Shown here piece by piece: positions 1 to 6,434 of a stretch of 6,434 bases of DNA. The notes beneath the pieces are model-generated. The model was given only the letters and a program-made list of their open reading frames with translations, did not search any database and was not told the origin of the DNA. This DNA is from UBA9630 sp037137555 (GTDB lineage: Bacteria > Patescibacteriota > Minisyncoccia > Moranbacterales > UBA2206): positions 1 through 6,434 of the forward strand of contig JBAXKA010000050.1 in NCBI GenBank assembly GCA_037137555.1, in the 5' to 3' direction. Made by a program: the position numbers and the translations under genes. The first letter of the stretch is position 1, and each line of letters starts with the position of its first letter.

Positions 1-22
1 TTTAATAATTAATTATTTTTTA

Positions 23-31
23 ATTATACCA
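23..31 (-). promoter_or_regulatory. Possible extended -10 promoter pointing left
   Basis: On the minus strand the sequence reads TGG-TATAAT, a consensus -10 hexamer with the extended TGn element. No good -35 lies 16-18 bases upstream. A TTGACA at 69-74 is too far away for this hexamer and stands 21 bases from a TATAAA at 42-47. In DNA this AT-rich a TATAAT can occur by chance. If real, it would start transcription of a gene beyond the left edge. Confidence 0.25.
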
Positions 32-135
32 GACACAATTTTTTATACAGTCCCAAGATTATCGCCAATGTCAACACATTCCACTACTAAATAAAATTTA
101 GCATCTTTTTATGGATTAAGTCAACCAAATAATGC

Positions 136-157
136 AAAAAACACCCAATAAGGTGTT
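136..157 (-). terminator. Candidate rho-independent terminator after 16S
   Basis: Read on the minus strand this is AACACC, a 6-nt loop TTATTG, GGTGTT, then four more T. The stem can be extended outwards by G-U and A-U pairs. It lies about 220 nt past the 16S 3' end, in the correct orientation to end 16S transcription before any 23S gene. The core stem is only 6 bp with 50% GC, so it is a moderate candidate. Confidence 0.45.
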
Positions 158-379
158 CCTTGTAAGTCACAAACTTTTGCGATTAGTCCAAAATTCAAAT
201 CTATGTGTAAGCTGTACAAGTCCTACATCTAACGATTATTTGGCTCGTTTAAGCCGTTGCTGTTACCTTAAATAAATTCAAGATTACGACCAGCGGGTAA
301 AATCCACATTCCACAATATTCAGTTTGACCCAAATATCTTCGCGTGCAATGCTCTAGAATTTTACCAAATTCTCCCTAG

Positions 380-1869
<1,490 letters not shown>

Positions 1870-1937
1870 TATCAGAAGTAAATCTGATTATATAAAGAAA
1901 AATAAATTCTTTTATTTGAAATAGACTCGAATTTTTT

Positions 1938-2021
1938 GTCTCGATTGCTCGAGACTGGACTAATCACAAAAAATTGTGATTAATTTTTGCTTCTCTAAAC
2001 CAAAAGGTTGGATTTAGAGAA
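1938..2021 (-). promoter_or_regulatory. Three tandem hairpins in 16S leader
   Basis: Three inverted repeats follow one another between boxA and the mature 16S 5' end. 1991-2021 is a 13-bp stem with one bulged base and a 4-nt loop. 1961-1982 is a perfect 9-bp stem (TAATCACAA/TTGTGATTA) with a 4-nt loop. 1938-1955 is a perfect 7-bp stem (GTCTCGA/TCGAGAC) whose loop in the rRNA sense is GCAA, a GNRA tetraloop. A weaker 6-bp hairpin lies at 1871-1888. They are probably folded parts of the pre-16S leader that help processing or 30S assembly. A long leader-trailer RNase III stem was not convincingly found by eye. Confidence 0.6.
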
Positions 2022-2031
2022 ACTATTTATT

Positions 2032-2066
2032 TGTTAAAGTTCATAATGTTTTCTGTATTAGTGAAC
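2032..2066 (-). promoter_or_regulatory. boxB-like hairpin and boxA antitermination site
   Basis: On the minus strand 2043-2032 reads TGAACTTTAACA, matching 10 of 12 bases of the E. coli rRNA boxA TGCTCTTTAACA. Immediately upstream is a hairpin, GTTCA plus TAAT (one bulged C between them), a 9-nt loop, then ATTATGAAC at 2039-2066. Its 3' arm shares the first five bases of boxA. boxA RNA is the known loading site for NusB-NusE (S10) in rRNA antitermination. The place, inside an rRNA leader about 135 nt after the predicted start, fits that role well. Confidence 0.65.
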
Positions 2067-2118
2067 AAAAAACACATCTCTACGCACAAACACAATCATA
2101 CGCAAAGATGTATTTTTT
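2067..2118 (-). promoter_or_regulatory. Terminator-like hairpin early in 16S leader
   Basis: A 13-position stem with one mismatch (A6, then ACATCT against AGATGT, then T6) closes a 26-nt loop. Read on the minus strand, the 3' arm AGATGT is followed by a G and six T, so it resembles an intrinsic terminator lying between the rRNA promoter and boxA. The long loop weakens the case. It may be an attenuator that the boxA complex overrides, or only a leader stem. The loop contains TACGCA twice. Confidence 0.3.
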
Positions 2119-2184
2119 ATTTTATCTCACCCGCCAATTTTAAAAGTTTTTTGTTGATTGCTTAAAACTCAACTGTCCTTAGCC

Positions 2185-2213
2185 ATTGTAGCCAGCTTTT
2201 CCAAACCTGTCAA
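2185..2213 (-). promoter_or_regulatory. 16S rRNA promoter, sigma70 type
   Basis: On the minus strand a perfect -35 TTGACA (2213-2208), a 17-bp spacer and a -10 TACAAT (2190-2185, five of six) form the best promoter in the window. Transcription should start near 2178, giving a leader of about 310 nt before mature 16S. The DNA upstream of the -35 is A/T-rich with A-tracts, like an UP element, and contains a second TTGACA at 2228-2233. That copy has no matching -10 at normal spacing. Confidence 0.8.
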
Positions 2214-2234
2214 GTCATTGATTTTTTTGTCAAA

Positions 2235-2262
2235 ATTATATAGAATCGGGCTTAATGATTAA
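2235..2262 (-). promoter_or_regulatory. Possible second upstream rRNA promoter
   Basis: A consensus TATAAT lies on the minus strand at 2240-2235, with TTAATC (three of six) 16 bp upstream at 2262-2257. It would be a weaker partner upstream of the main 16S promoter, like tandem rRNA promoters in other bacteria. The -35 is poor, so this is tentative. Confidence 0.25.
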
Positions 2263-2335
2263 CTTAATATTCCAGCATGGATTTGGGTGTTTTTTTAGTT
2301 GATAGATCAATGAGGGTTTTGGTGTTATTTTAGAT

Positions 2336-2357
2336 GATGTGATGCGCGCATTTCATC
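2336..2357. promoter_or_regulatory. GC-rich dyad, candidate operator of GH28 gene
   Basis: The centre is a perfect 10-bp palindrome, ATGCGCGCAT (2342-2351). It is flanked at two bases' distance on each side by GATG and CATC, giving a 22-bp two-fold symmetric site. It covers the position where the -35 of the GH28 promoter should be and stands out as GC in AT-rich DNA. This is the layout of a repressor or activator operator, but no regulator gene is in the window. Confidence 0.4.
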
Positions 2358-2374
2358 TTTTTCAAAAAATACGC

Positions 2375-2380
2375 TATACT
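2375..2380 (+). promoter_or_regulatory. -10 element of GH28 gene (leaderless start)
   Basis: TATACT (five of six to TATAAT) ends eight bases before the ATG at 2388, so a normal start point would fall on or next to the A of the start codon. No Shine-Dalgarno sequence precedes the ATG. The mRNA is therefore predicted to be leaderless. The -35 region is weak (TTCATC at 2352-2357 with 17-bp spacing), which may mean dependence on an activator bound at the adjacent dyad. Confidence 0.5.
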
Positions 2381-2387
2381 ATTATAT

Positions 2388-3863
2388 ATGCTAAAGAAAT
2401 TTTTATATCTATTTATTGCCACTATTGCCATCTGTCTTTTTTGGGGAATTTTCTTGAAACAAAAATTATTATTAAATAAAAATAATTCTGTCTTGAATAA
2501 TTTTCCACAAGAACCGCCATTTGAAATGCCGGATTTTGCTGAATTAAAATTTCCAGAAAAGAAATGTGATATTACGAACTTCGGAGCTAAAAATGATGGA
2601 GAGACATTAAACACACTCGCTTTTAAAAATGCTATTGCTGAATGTGCCAATGCTGGTGGTGGTCAAGTAATTGTTCCAGCGGGAAAATGGCTGACAGGAG
2701 CAATTCATCTTCAAAGCAATATTGATTTTCATTTGGAAAAAGATGCCCTAATTATTTTTAGCAAAAATCCAGCTGATTATTTGCCAGTAGTTTTCACGCG
2801 TTTTGAAGGCACAGAATTAATGAATTATTCGCCATTTATTTATGCCAATAATTGTGAAAATATTTCTCTTAGTGGTCAAGGCACTATTGACGGACAAGGA
2901 GAAAGTTGGCTTGAATGGAAAGCAATTCAAAAAGGTGATGCCCAAAGACTTTACAAGATGGCGAACGATAATATTCCGACCGAAGAAAGAATTTTTGCCA
3001 AGAAAGGTGATGCCCTTCGGCCTTTTTTTGTGGAATTTGTTAATTGCAAAAATGTTCGCCTGTTTGATTTCACTCTCAAAAATAGTCCGATGTGGTCAAT
3101 TCACTCGCTTTATAGTGAAAATGTTTTAATCCGTGGTGTCAAAATAATTACTACTGGTCATAATACTGATGGCATCGTGATTGATTCTTCAAAATTTGTT
3201 TTAATTGATAATGTCGATTTGGAAACTGGTGATGATTCTATTTCCATAAAATCGGGCTTAGATAGAGATGGTTGGCGCGTGAACCGTCCTTCTGAGAATA
3301 TTGTGATCAAAAATTCTCGCATGAAAAATGGCCACTCCAGTATTACTGTTGGTAGCGAAATGTCTGGTGGAGTTAAAAATATTTATATTCAAAATTGTTC
3401 TTTTGAAAGTTCCGGTCAAGGTGTCCGCATAAAATCCATGCTTGGTCGCGGTGGTTATGTTGAAAATATTTGGGCAAGAGATTTGCAAATGAATAATATC
3501 GAAAATGCTGTTTTGCAATTTGATATGGCCTATGATTCTTCCACAAACATTCCCACCACCACAGCTTTGCCTGAAATTAAGAATATCGCCGTCGATAATC
3601 TTTCTGTGTCAGGAAATATGCCAAAATATTTAGTAAAAATTGATGGACTAAAAGAGCAACCAGTAGAAAATATCACTCTCTCGAACATAAAATCTGCTTC
3701 AGAAAAAGGCATTGTGATTGGTAATGCCAAAAAAGTCAATCTGGAAAATATTATTTTTTCCGCCAAGAAAAAACCCTATTTTCAAATTACTAATGTAGAA
3801 GAATTAAATATGCAAAATACTACTTGCAAAAAAGACGATACCAGTTGCGTGAAAACAAACTAG
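2388..3863 (+). CDS. Membrane-anchored GH28 polygalacturonase-like hydrolase
   Basis: This 491-residue protein belongs to glycoside hydrolase family 28, which hydrolyses alpha-1,4-galacturonide bonds of pectin or related uronide polymers in a right-handed beta-helix. After KK at 3-4 comes a hydrophobic segment at about 5-22. No signal peptidase site or lipobox is clear (IAIC lacks the small residue before Cys), so an N-terminal anchor with an outside catalytic domain is likely. Residues 60-110 form the family's N-terminal cap (FGAKNDG, GGGQVIVPAG). The catalytic motifs are in order: NTDG 259-262 (D261), GDD 281-283 (D282, D283), GHS 315-317 (H316) and RIK 347-349. D261 to D282 is 21 residues, as in fungal and Erwinia polygalacturonases. 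The usual GHG is GHS here. Endo or exo action, and galacturonan or rhamnogalacturonan as substrate, cannot be told. The start is fixed by the anchor and the -10 spacing. The last 15 codons, including C480 and C487, overlap the convergent glycosyltransferase gene. Confidence 0.9.
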   Translation: MLKKFLYLFIATIAICLFWGIFLKQKLLLNKNNSVLNNFPQEPPFEMPDFAELKFPEKKCDITNFGAKNDGETLNTLAFKNAIAECANAGGGQVIVPAGKWLTGAIHLQSNIDFHLEKDALIIFSKNPADYLPVVFTRFEGTELMNYSPFIYANNCENISLSGQGTIDGQGESWLEWKAIQKGDAQRLYKMANDNIPTEERIFAKKGDALRPFFVEFVNCKNVRLFDFTLKNSPMWSIHSLYSENVLIRGVKIITTGHNTDGIVIDSSKFVLIDNVDLETGDDSISIKSGLDRDGWRVNRPSENIVIKNSRMKNGHSSITVGSEMSGGVKNIYIQNCSFESSGQGVRIKSMLGRGGYVENIWARDLQMNNIENAVLQFDMAYDSSTNIPTTTALPEIKNIAVDNLSVSGNMPKYLVKIDGLKEQPVENITLSNIKSASEKGIVIGNAKKVNLENIIFSAKKKPYFQITNVEELNMQNTTCKKDDTSCVKTN

Positions 3864-5001
3864 GCTTTTGATTTTTTTTCACTCGAGAAGAAGTTTTATA
3901 TAATTTATCTATTTGAGCAACAACATCATCCCAAGCATAAAACTGTTTTGCCACTGCCAAGCTCTTCTCGCCTGCTTCCTTGGCAAGATCGGGATTTCTA
4001 ATAATTCCCAGCAGTTTATTTTCCAAATCTTTGGCATTTTTATTTTCAAAAACAAAACAGCTATCATGAACCGTTTCCAGATTTTCGGGAATATCACTAA
4101 TTAAAATAGCCTTTCCATATCCCATCGCTTCAAGTAATGCTAATGACATGCCTTCTGATTCAGATGGTTGCACAAATAAAAAGCAATGTGAAAAAAGTTG
4201 CTCTAATTTTTTGCCACTAATTGTTCCGGTGAAAATAATATTCTCATTATCTTTTGCTAACTCTTTCAAAAAACTGACATAATCATCTGTGTAAGCGCTA
4301 TCACCAGCAATTACTAATTTTTTGCCAGCGTTGAGATTTTTCGCACAAAGCTGATTAAAAGCTTCGATTAAATAATGCACGCCCTTATGTCGCACTAAGC
4401 GACTAGCTGAAAAAATATATTCGTCCTTCTTGATGCCCAATGAAAAAAGTTGTTCTTCGCCAAAATTAAATTTAAAATTAGCACCGTTAGGAATATACGC
4501 CAATTCTTTTTTATATTTATCCCGTGCATACTCTTGCAGTCCCCTGCTCACCGTAATTGTTTTGTCTGGAACAGTGCAAGTTATTTTTTCTGAAAAACGC
4601 AAATAAGCTTGTGCAAAAACACCCCACTTTTTATGAAAATAATCTTGACATTGAAAAGTCGAAATAATCACTAATTTTTTGCTGAAAATTTTAGGAATAA
4701 AACTAAGCGAGGTTGGTCCGATTGAATTATAGTGAAGCACATCATAATTTTGAAACAAGGCATGCATGGTTGCCAAAAAAGTATGACTAATCGCATCGAG
4801 GTTTTTAGTAGAAATGCTTGGCAAATGAATTATATTGACGCCGTGATATTTTTGTAATTTCTTGTCTGTATAATTATTTCTGGCATAGACAAAAACCTCA
4901 TGACCTAATTTTGCCATACGCACTGCCACTTCTTCCACATATCTTTCCACGCCTCCTGTTTTTGTGGGTATACCTTTTTGTCCAATATAGGCTATTCGCA
5001 T
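3820..5001 (-). CDS. Glycosyltransferase family 4 (GT-B fold)
   Basis: This 393-residue protein transfers a sugar from a nucleotide-activated donor, probably in capsule, exopolysaccharide or surface-glycan assembly at the inner face of the membrane. The N-terminal Rossmann half begins at residue 1 (MRIAYIGQKGIP) with TGGVER at 15-20, like the DUF1972-type rhamnosyltransferase group, which supports this start. The C-terminal donor half has SRLVRHKG at 200-207 (R201 and K206, the phosphate-binding pair) and PSESEGMSLALLEAMG at 279-294, the family's E-x7-E motif (E283, E291). The loop at 114-121, STFQCQDY, differs from the His-containing form common in this group. From about 370 there is a basic, aromatic tail (VKKNQK, NWYRLFCK) outside the fold that might touch the membrane. 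Its last 14 residues overlap the GH28 gene. No Shine-Dalgarno site precedes the ATG, and it has its own promoter. Donor and acceptor are unknown. Confidence 0.9.
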   Translation of the reverse strand: MRIAYIGQKGIPTKTGGVERYVEEVAVRMAKLGHEVFVYARNNYTDKKLQKYHGVNIIHLPSISTKNLDAISHTFLATMHALFQNYDVLHYNSIGPTSLSFIPKIFSKKLVIISTFQCQDYFHKKWGVFAQAYLRFSEKITCTVPDKTITVSRGLQEYARDKYKKELAYIPNGANFKFNFGEEQLFSLGIKKDEYIFSASRLVRHKGVHYLIEAFNQLCAKNLNAGKKLVIAGDSAYTDDYVSFLKELAKDNENIIFTGTISGKKLEQLFSHCFLFVQPSESEGMSLALLEAMGYGKAILISDIPENLETVHDSCFVFENKNAKDLENKLLGIIRNPDLAKEAGEKSLAVAKQFYAWDDVVAQIDKLYKTSSRVKKNQKPSLFSRNWYRLFCK

Positions 5002-5029
5002 TGATTTAAAACTAAATTATTAACTAATT

Positions 5030-5058
5030 ACCATAGCAATCTATGCCATTTTTGTCAA
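5030..5058 (-). promoter_or_regulatory. Promoter of the GT4 gene
   Basis: On the minus strand a perfect -35 TTGACA (5058-5053), a 17-bp spacer and TATGGT (5035-5030, four of six) preceded by TGC form an extended -10 promoter. The start would be near 5023, giving a leader of about 22 nt with no Shine-Dalgarno sequence before the ATG at 5001. It begins just after the prs terminator, so the glycosyltransferase is a separate unit. Confidence 0.6.
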
Positions 5059-5085
5059 CCGCTCGCAAAATCACAATATTTATAT

Positions 5086-5117
5086 AAAAACCCTGGCATC
5101 AGTTATGTTGCCAGGGG
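5086..5117 (-). terminator. Rho-independent terminator of prs
   Basis: Read on the minus strand: CCCTGGCA, a 10-nt loop, TGCCAGGG (5116-5109 paired with 5098-5091), followed by five T (5090-5086). The stem is 8 bp, GC-rich and perfect. It starts about 24 nt past the stop codon of the PRPP synthetase gene. On the plus strand no T-tract follows, so it is one-directional. Confidence 0.85.
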
Positions 5118-5140
5118 TTAATTTAAATAAAATGTTAATA

Positions 5141-6196
5141 TTACTCAAGAATATCTTGAAGCACCCGGAGAAGCTCAGATGCTAATGGCGCTGCCACTGA
5201 AACATCGTGCATTTTTCCGCCTGTCCTTTTTTCTTCTCCGCGAGGAATTGTATTGCACACAATCACTTGTGAAAAGGGACTATCCAAATCGAATAATTTT
5301 CTCCTCCAAGGATCTGTGCAGACAGCGTGCGTAAAAACCATATAGATTTTTTCTGCGCCATATTTTCGCAATTGTTTGGCTTGTCTATGTGCTGTTCCAC
5401 CAGTATCAATCTCGTCTTCAGCGATTACCATGATCGTGTCTTTGACAAGATCAGGCGTGGCATATTCCAAATCAGGAAAAAAATTAAATTGATCTTTGAT
5501 CTCTTTAATTTTTTTCTGATCCACTTCGATTATTTCAATTTCATTGTTGAAGCCACGATTCTTGAGACCAAACAGAACCCCAATTCCTAGCCGTTTTGCC
5601 AGTTCAATCGCACGAGAAATTGAGCCCTCATCTGGTGTATACACTTTAACTTTTTTTCCTTTGTCTGATTCGGGAAGAAGTGGCCGAAGTCTATTGGCAA
5701 ATAGATCTGATAAGTCAACCGCTTTAAATACAATTCCATTTTGTTCAAAATTTATTCCAGTTTGCCTGGAATGTGGTGTTGCCAAAATGACATGACTAAT
5801 CCCACTAAACTTCATTTGTTGCACCAACCATTTATTCCGCCAGATTTCATGGACATAGTCTTCTCGATCCTGTCGACGATAATGCATAAATGACAACACG
5901 GCAATAATTTGCTCTGCTCCATATTGATGTTTCGCTGCCCAACATAGTTGCAAAAACCGCAGCATCACACTTTCGTCTTTAAGACATTCAAAAAACACTA
6001 CTGCTTTTCCTTTGATTTTTAAATACTCAGGAAAACTATCTTCCAGTTCTCCATCTCCCCAACGACCATAATTAGCATGACTAAATCGTGGCATGTGCCC
6101 AAGATATTCTTTTAGCTCATCCATAATTTCAACCGCCAGCCGAGAATTTCCCAAGCCCTTGAAAAAAAGCACTTTTTCCAATGTTTTCACTTCCAT
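5141..6196 (-). CDS. prs: Ribose-phosphate pyrophosphokinase (divergent)
   Basis: The protein is a homologue of PRPP synthetase, which makes phosphoribosyl pyrophosphate from ribose 5-phosphate and ATP for nucleotide, His and Trp synthesis in the cytoplasm. Recognisable parts, in order: GNSRLAVEI at 16-24; WGDGE 46-50 (usual FxDGE); YRRQDRED 106-113 (ATP-site RQDR); TPHSRQTG 140-147 (H142, usual DLHxxQIQG); TPDEGSISRA 187-196; LKNR 211-214 (flexible-loop K212 and R214, usual DKRR); the ribose-phosphate loop EDEIDTGGT 260-268 (usual DDMIDTAGT); THAVCTD 289-295; NTIP 315-318; and the end VSVAAPLASELL. Its 351 residues exceed the usual 310-320, and several motifs are only partly kept. Activity is therefore likely but unproven, and another phosphoribosyl-type diphosphotransferase is possible. 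A strong Shine-Dalgarno site fixes the start, and a terminator follows. It is transcribed alone. Confidence 0.8.
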   Translation of the reverse strand: MEVKTLEKVLFFKGLGNSRLAVEIMDELKEYLGHMPRFSHANYGRWGDGELEDSFPEYLKIKGKAVVFFECLKDESVMLRFLQLCWAAKHQYGAEQIIAVLSFMHYRRQDREDYVHEIWRNKWLVQQMKFSGISHVILATPHSRQTGINFEQNGIVFKAVDLSDLFANRLRPLLPESDKGKKVKVYTPDEGSISRAIELAKRLGIGVLFGLKNRGFNNEIEIIEVDQKKIKEIKDQFNFFPDLEYATPDLVKDTIMVIAEDEIDTGGTAHRQAKQLRKYGAEKIYMVFTHAVCTDPWRRKLFDLDSPFSQVIVCNTIPRGEEKRTGGKMHDVSVAAPLASELLRVLQDILE

Positions 6197-6202
6197 AATT
6201 TT

Positions 6203-6207
6203 CTCCT
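6203..6207 (-). promoter_or_regulatory. Ribosome binding site of prs
   Basis: The minus strand reads AAAGGAG, six bases, ATG, complementary to the CCTCCTT end of the 16S in this window. It is the only strong Shine-Dalgarno site among the three complete genes and decides the start at 6196. Confidence 0.85.
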
Positions 6208-6228
6208 TTTTTTATATTCTATTTTCAA

Positions 6229-6258
6229 TGTATAAACAAGCTCTATTTATCTTTTCAT
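6229..6258 (-). promoter_or_regulatory. Candidate prs promoter
   Basis: ATGAAA (6258-6253, four of six), an 18-bp spacer and TATACA (6234-6229, four of six) would start transcription near 6222 and leave a 25-nt leader holding the Shine-Dalgarno site. Competing readings are TTGTTT-N17-TATAAA (6239-6211), which would start inside the Shine-Dalgarno site, and a perfect TTGACA at 6277-6272 with only AAAGAT at 17 bp. A promoter is expected here because a terminator lies upstream, but which one is used is uncertain. Confidence 0.3.
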
Positions 6259-6290
6259 TTTATAGCTAAGCTGTCAATTTTTAACCCAAC

Positions 6291-6318
6291 AAAAAAGCTA
6301 GCCAAATTAATGGCTAGC
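6291..6318 (-). terminator. Rho-independent terminator of right-edge gene
   Basis: Read on the minus strand: GCTAGCCA, a 6-nt loop, TGGCTAGC, then six T (6296-6291). The stem is a perfect 8 bp. It lies about 30 nt after the stop codon of the partial gene at the window edge and separates it from prs. Confidence 0.85.
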
Positions 6319-6348
6319 CCTGAAAGTTTTAATTTTAAATTTTCATAA

Positions 6349-6434
6349 TTATTCCTTTCCATCACAAACCCTCGTCCCCTTTATTCTCTCACACCCATCA
6401 AAACAATAAACATTATTACAAGTTACTTTTTCAC
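6349..6434 (-). CDS. C-terminal fragment of a cysteine-rich protein
   Basis: One minus-strand frame stays open from the window edge to a TAA at 6351-6349 and gives 28 codons counting the base-truncated edge. The readable end is TCNNVYCFDGCERIKG followed by TRVCDGKE. It has four cysteines spaced C-x4-C-x3-C-x8-C, a pattern of either metal binding or disulfides in an exported domain. The terminator about 30 nt downstream in the same direction supports a real gene ending here. The 5' end is outside the window and the family is not recognised. Confidence 0.5.
   Translation of the reverse strand, partial: EKVTCNNVYCFDGCERIKGTRVCDGKE

Larger units (their letters stand above)
1..379. other. Non-coding region downstream of 16S rRNA
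   Basis: No reading frame of note and no tRNA are visible on either strand; no tRNA T-arm signature was found. The conserved 5' end of 23S rRNA is also not seen. Just after the 16S 3' end there is a small hairpin at 356-373 (AGAATTT, 4-nt loop, AAATTCT), and an alternative pairing TCTAG/CTAGA at 353-357 and 376-380. Either could mark 3' processing of the precursor. Further left are a candidate terminator (136-157) and several promoter-like sites pointing left, listed separately or in the findings. The extreme left end is very AT-rich and includes a perfect 14-bp palindrome at 4-17. Confidence 0.7.

Noticed and set aside
75..314. Direct repeat CACATTCCAC at 75-84 and 305-314 as possible att or insertion footprint
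   Set aside because: Only 10 bp, no flanking symmetry and no integrase or transposase nearby; could be chance.
2106..2118. Plus-strand terminator formed by 2067-2118
   Set aside because: No plus-strand gene lies upstream that would need it, only 16S antisense; the element makes better sense as a leader stem on the minus strand.
2330..2650. Minus-strand frame of 106 codons overlapping the GH28 start
   Set aside because: It is antisense to the GH28 anchor and cap coding sequence, has no Shine-Dalgarno or promoter, and its translation resembles no protein.
2842..3766. Alternative frames inside the GH28 gene on both strands
   Set aside because: Shadow frames of a gene with a complete set of catalytic motifs; low-complexity translations.
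3849..3882. GTGAAAA/TTTTCAC inverted repeat at the convergent gene ends as a bidirectional terminator
   Set aside because: The stem is AT-rich, the loop is 20 nt, and no T-tract follows the stem on either strand.
2388..6196. UGA recoded as glycine
   Set aside because: All three complete genes read through with the standard code and end in TAG, TAG and TAA; no internal UGA has to be read.

Overview
The window looks like chromosomal DNA of an AT-rich bacterium, most likely a member of the Candidate Phyla Radiation (Patescibacteria, perhaps the Parcubacteria side). This is an inference. It rests on the 16S rRNA, whose 515F-type primer site carries a paired double substitution and whose 338-type site is also altered, on the short 16S length (about 1490 nt), and on the low GC of all genes. 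No gene needs UGA as a sense codon, so the recoded Gracilibacteria/Absconditabacteria are unlikely.

Layout. (1) 1-379: non-coding DNA downstream of the 16S gene, with no tRNA and no start of 23S. It holds a candidate minus-strand terminator and weak promoter-like sites pointing left. (2) 380-1869: a complete 16S rRNA gene on the minus strand. (3) 1870-2213: its control region, read right to left: a very good sigma70-type promoter (TTGACA-N17-TACAAT), a terminator-like hairpin, a boxB-like hairpin joined to a boxA (TGAACTTTAACA), and three strong leader hairpins before the mature 5' end. (4) 2336-3863: on the plus strand, a GC-rich dyad, a -10 element placed so that the mRNA would be leaderless, and a membrane-anchored glycoside hydrolase family 28 (polygalacturonase-like) protein. 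(5) 3820-5001: on the minus strand, a GT-B family 4 glycosyltransferase whose 3' end overlaps the GH28 gene tail-to-tail by 44 bp, with its own promoter. (6) 5086-6258: on the minus strand, a divergent ribose-phosphate pyrophosphokinase (PRPP synthetase) homologue with a strong Shine-Dalgarno site and a clear rho-independent terminator. (7) 6291-6434: the terminator and cysteine-rich C-terminus of a further minus-strand gene cut by the window edge.

The genes do not form one operon. Terminators and promoters separate 16S, the glycosyltransferase, prs and the right-edge gene, and the GH28 gene runs the opposite way. A shared carbohydrate theme (an anchored pectin-type hydrolase beside a surface-glycan glycosyltransferase) is possible but is not shown by co-transcription. 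The most distinctive content is in the rRNA: compensatory base-pair changes in the 530-loop pseudoknot, an enlarged helix 40 beside a shortened helix 39, and a 16S unit that seems to end without linked tRNA or 23S. I found no mobile element, CRISPR array or clear defence system.
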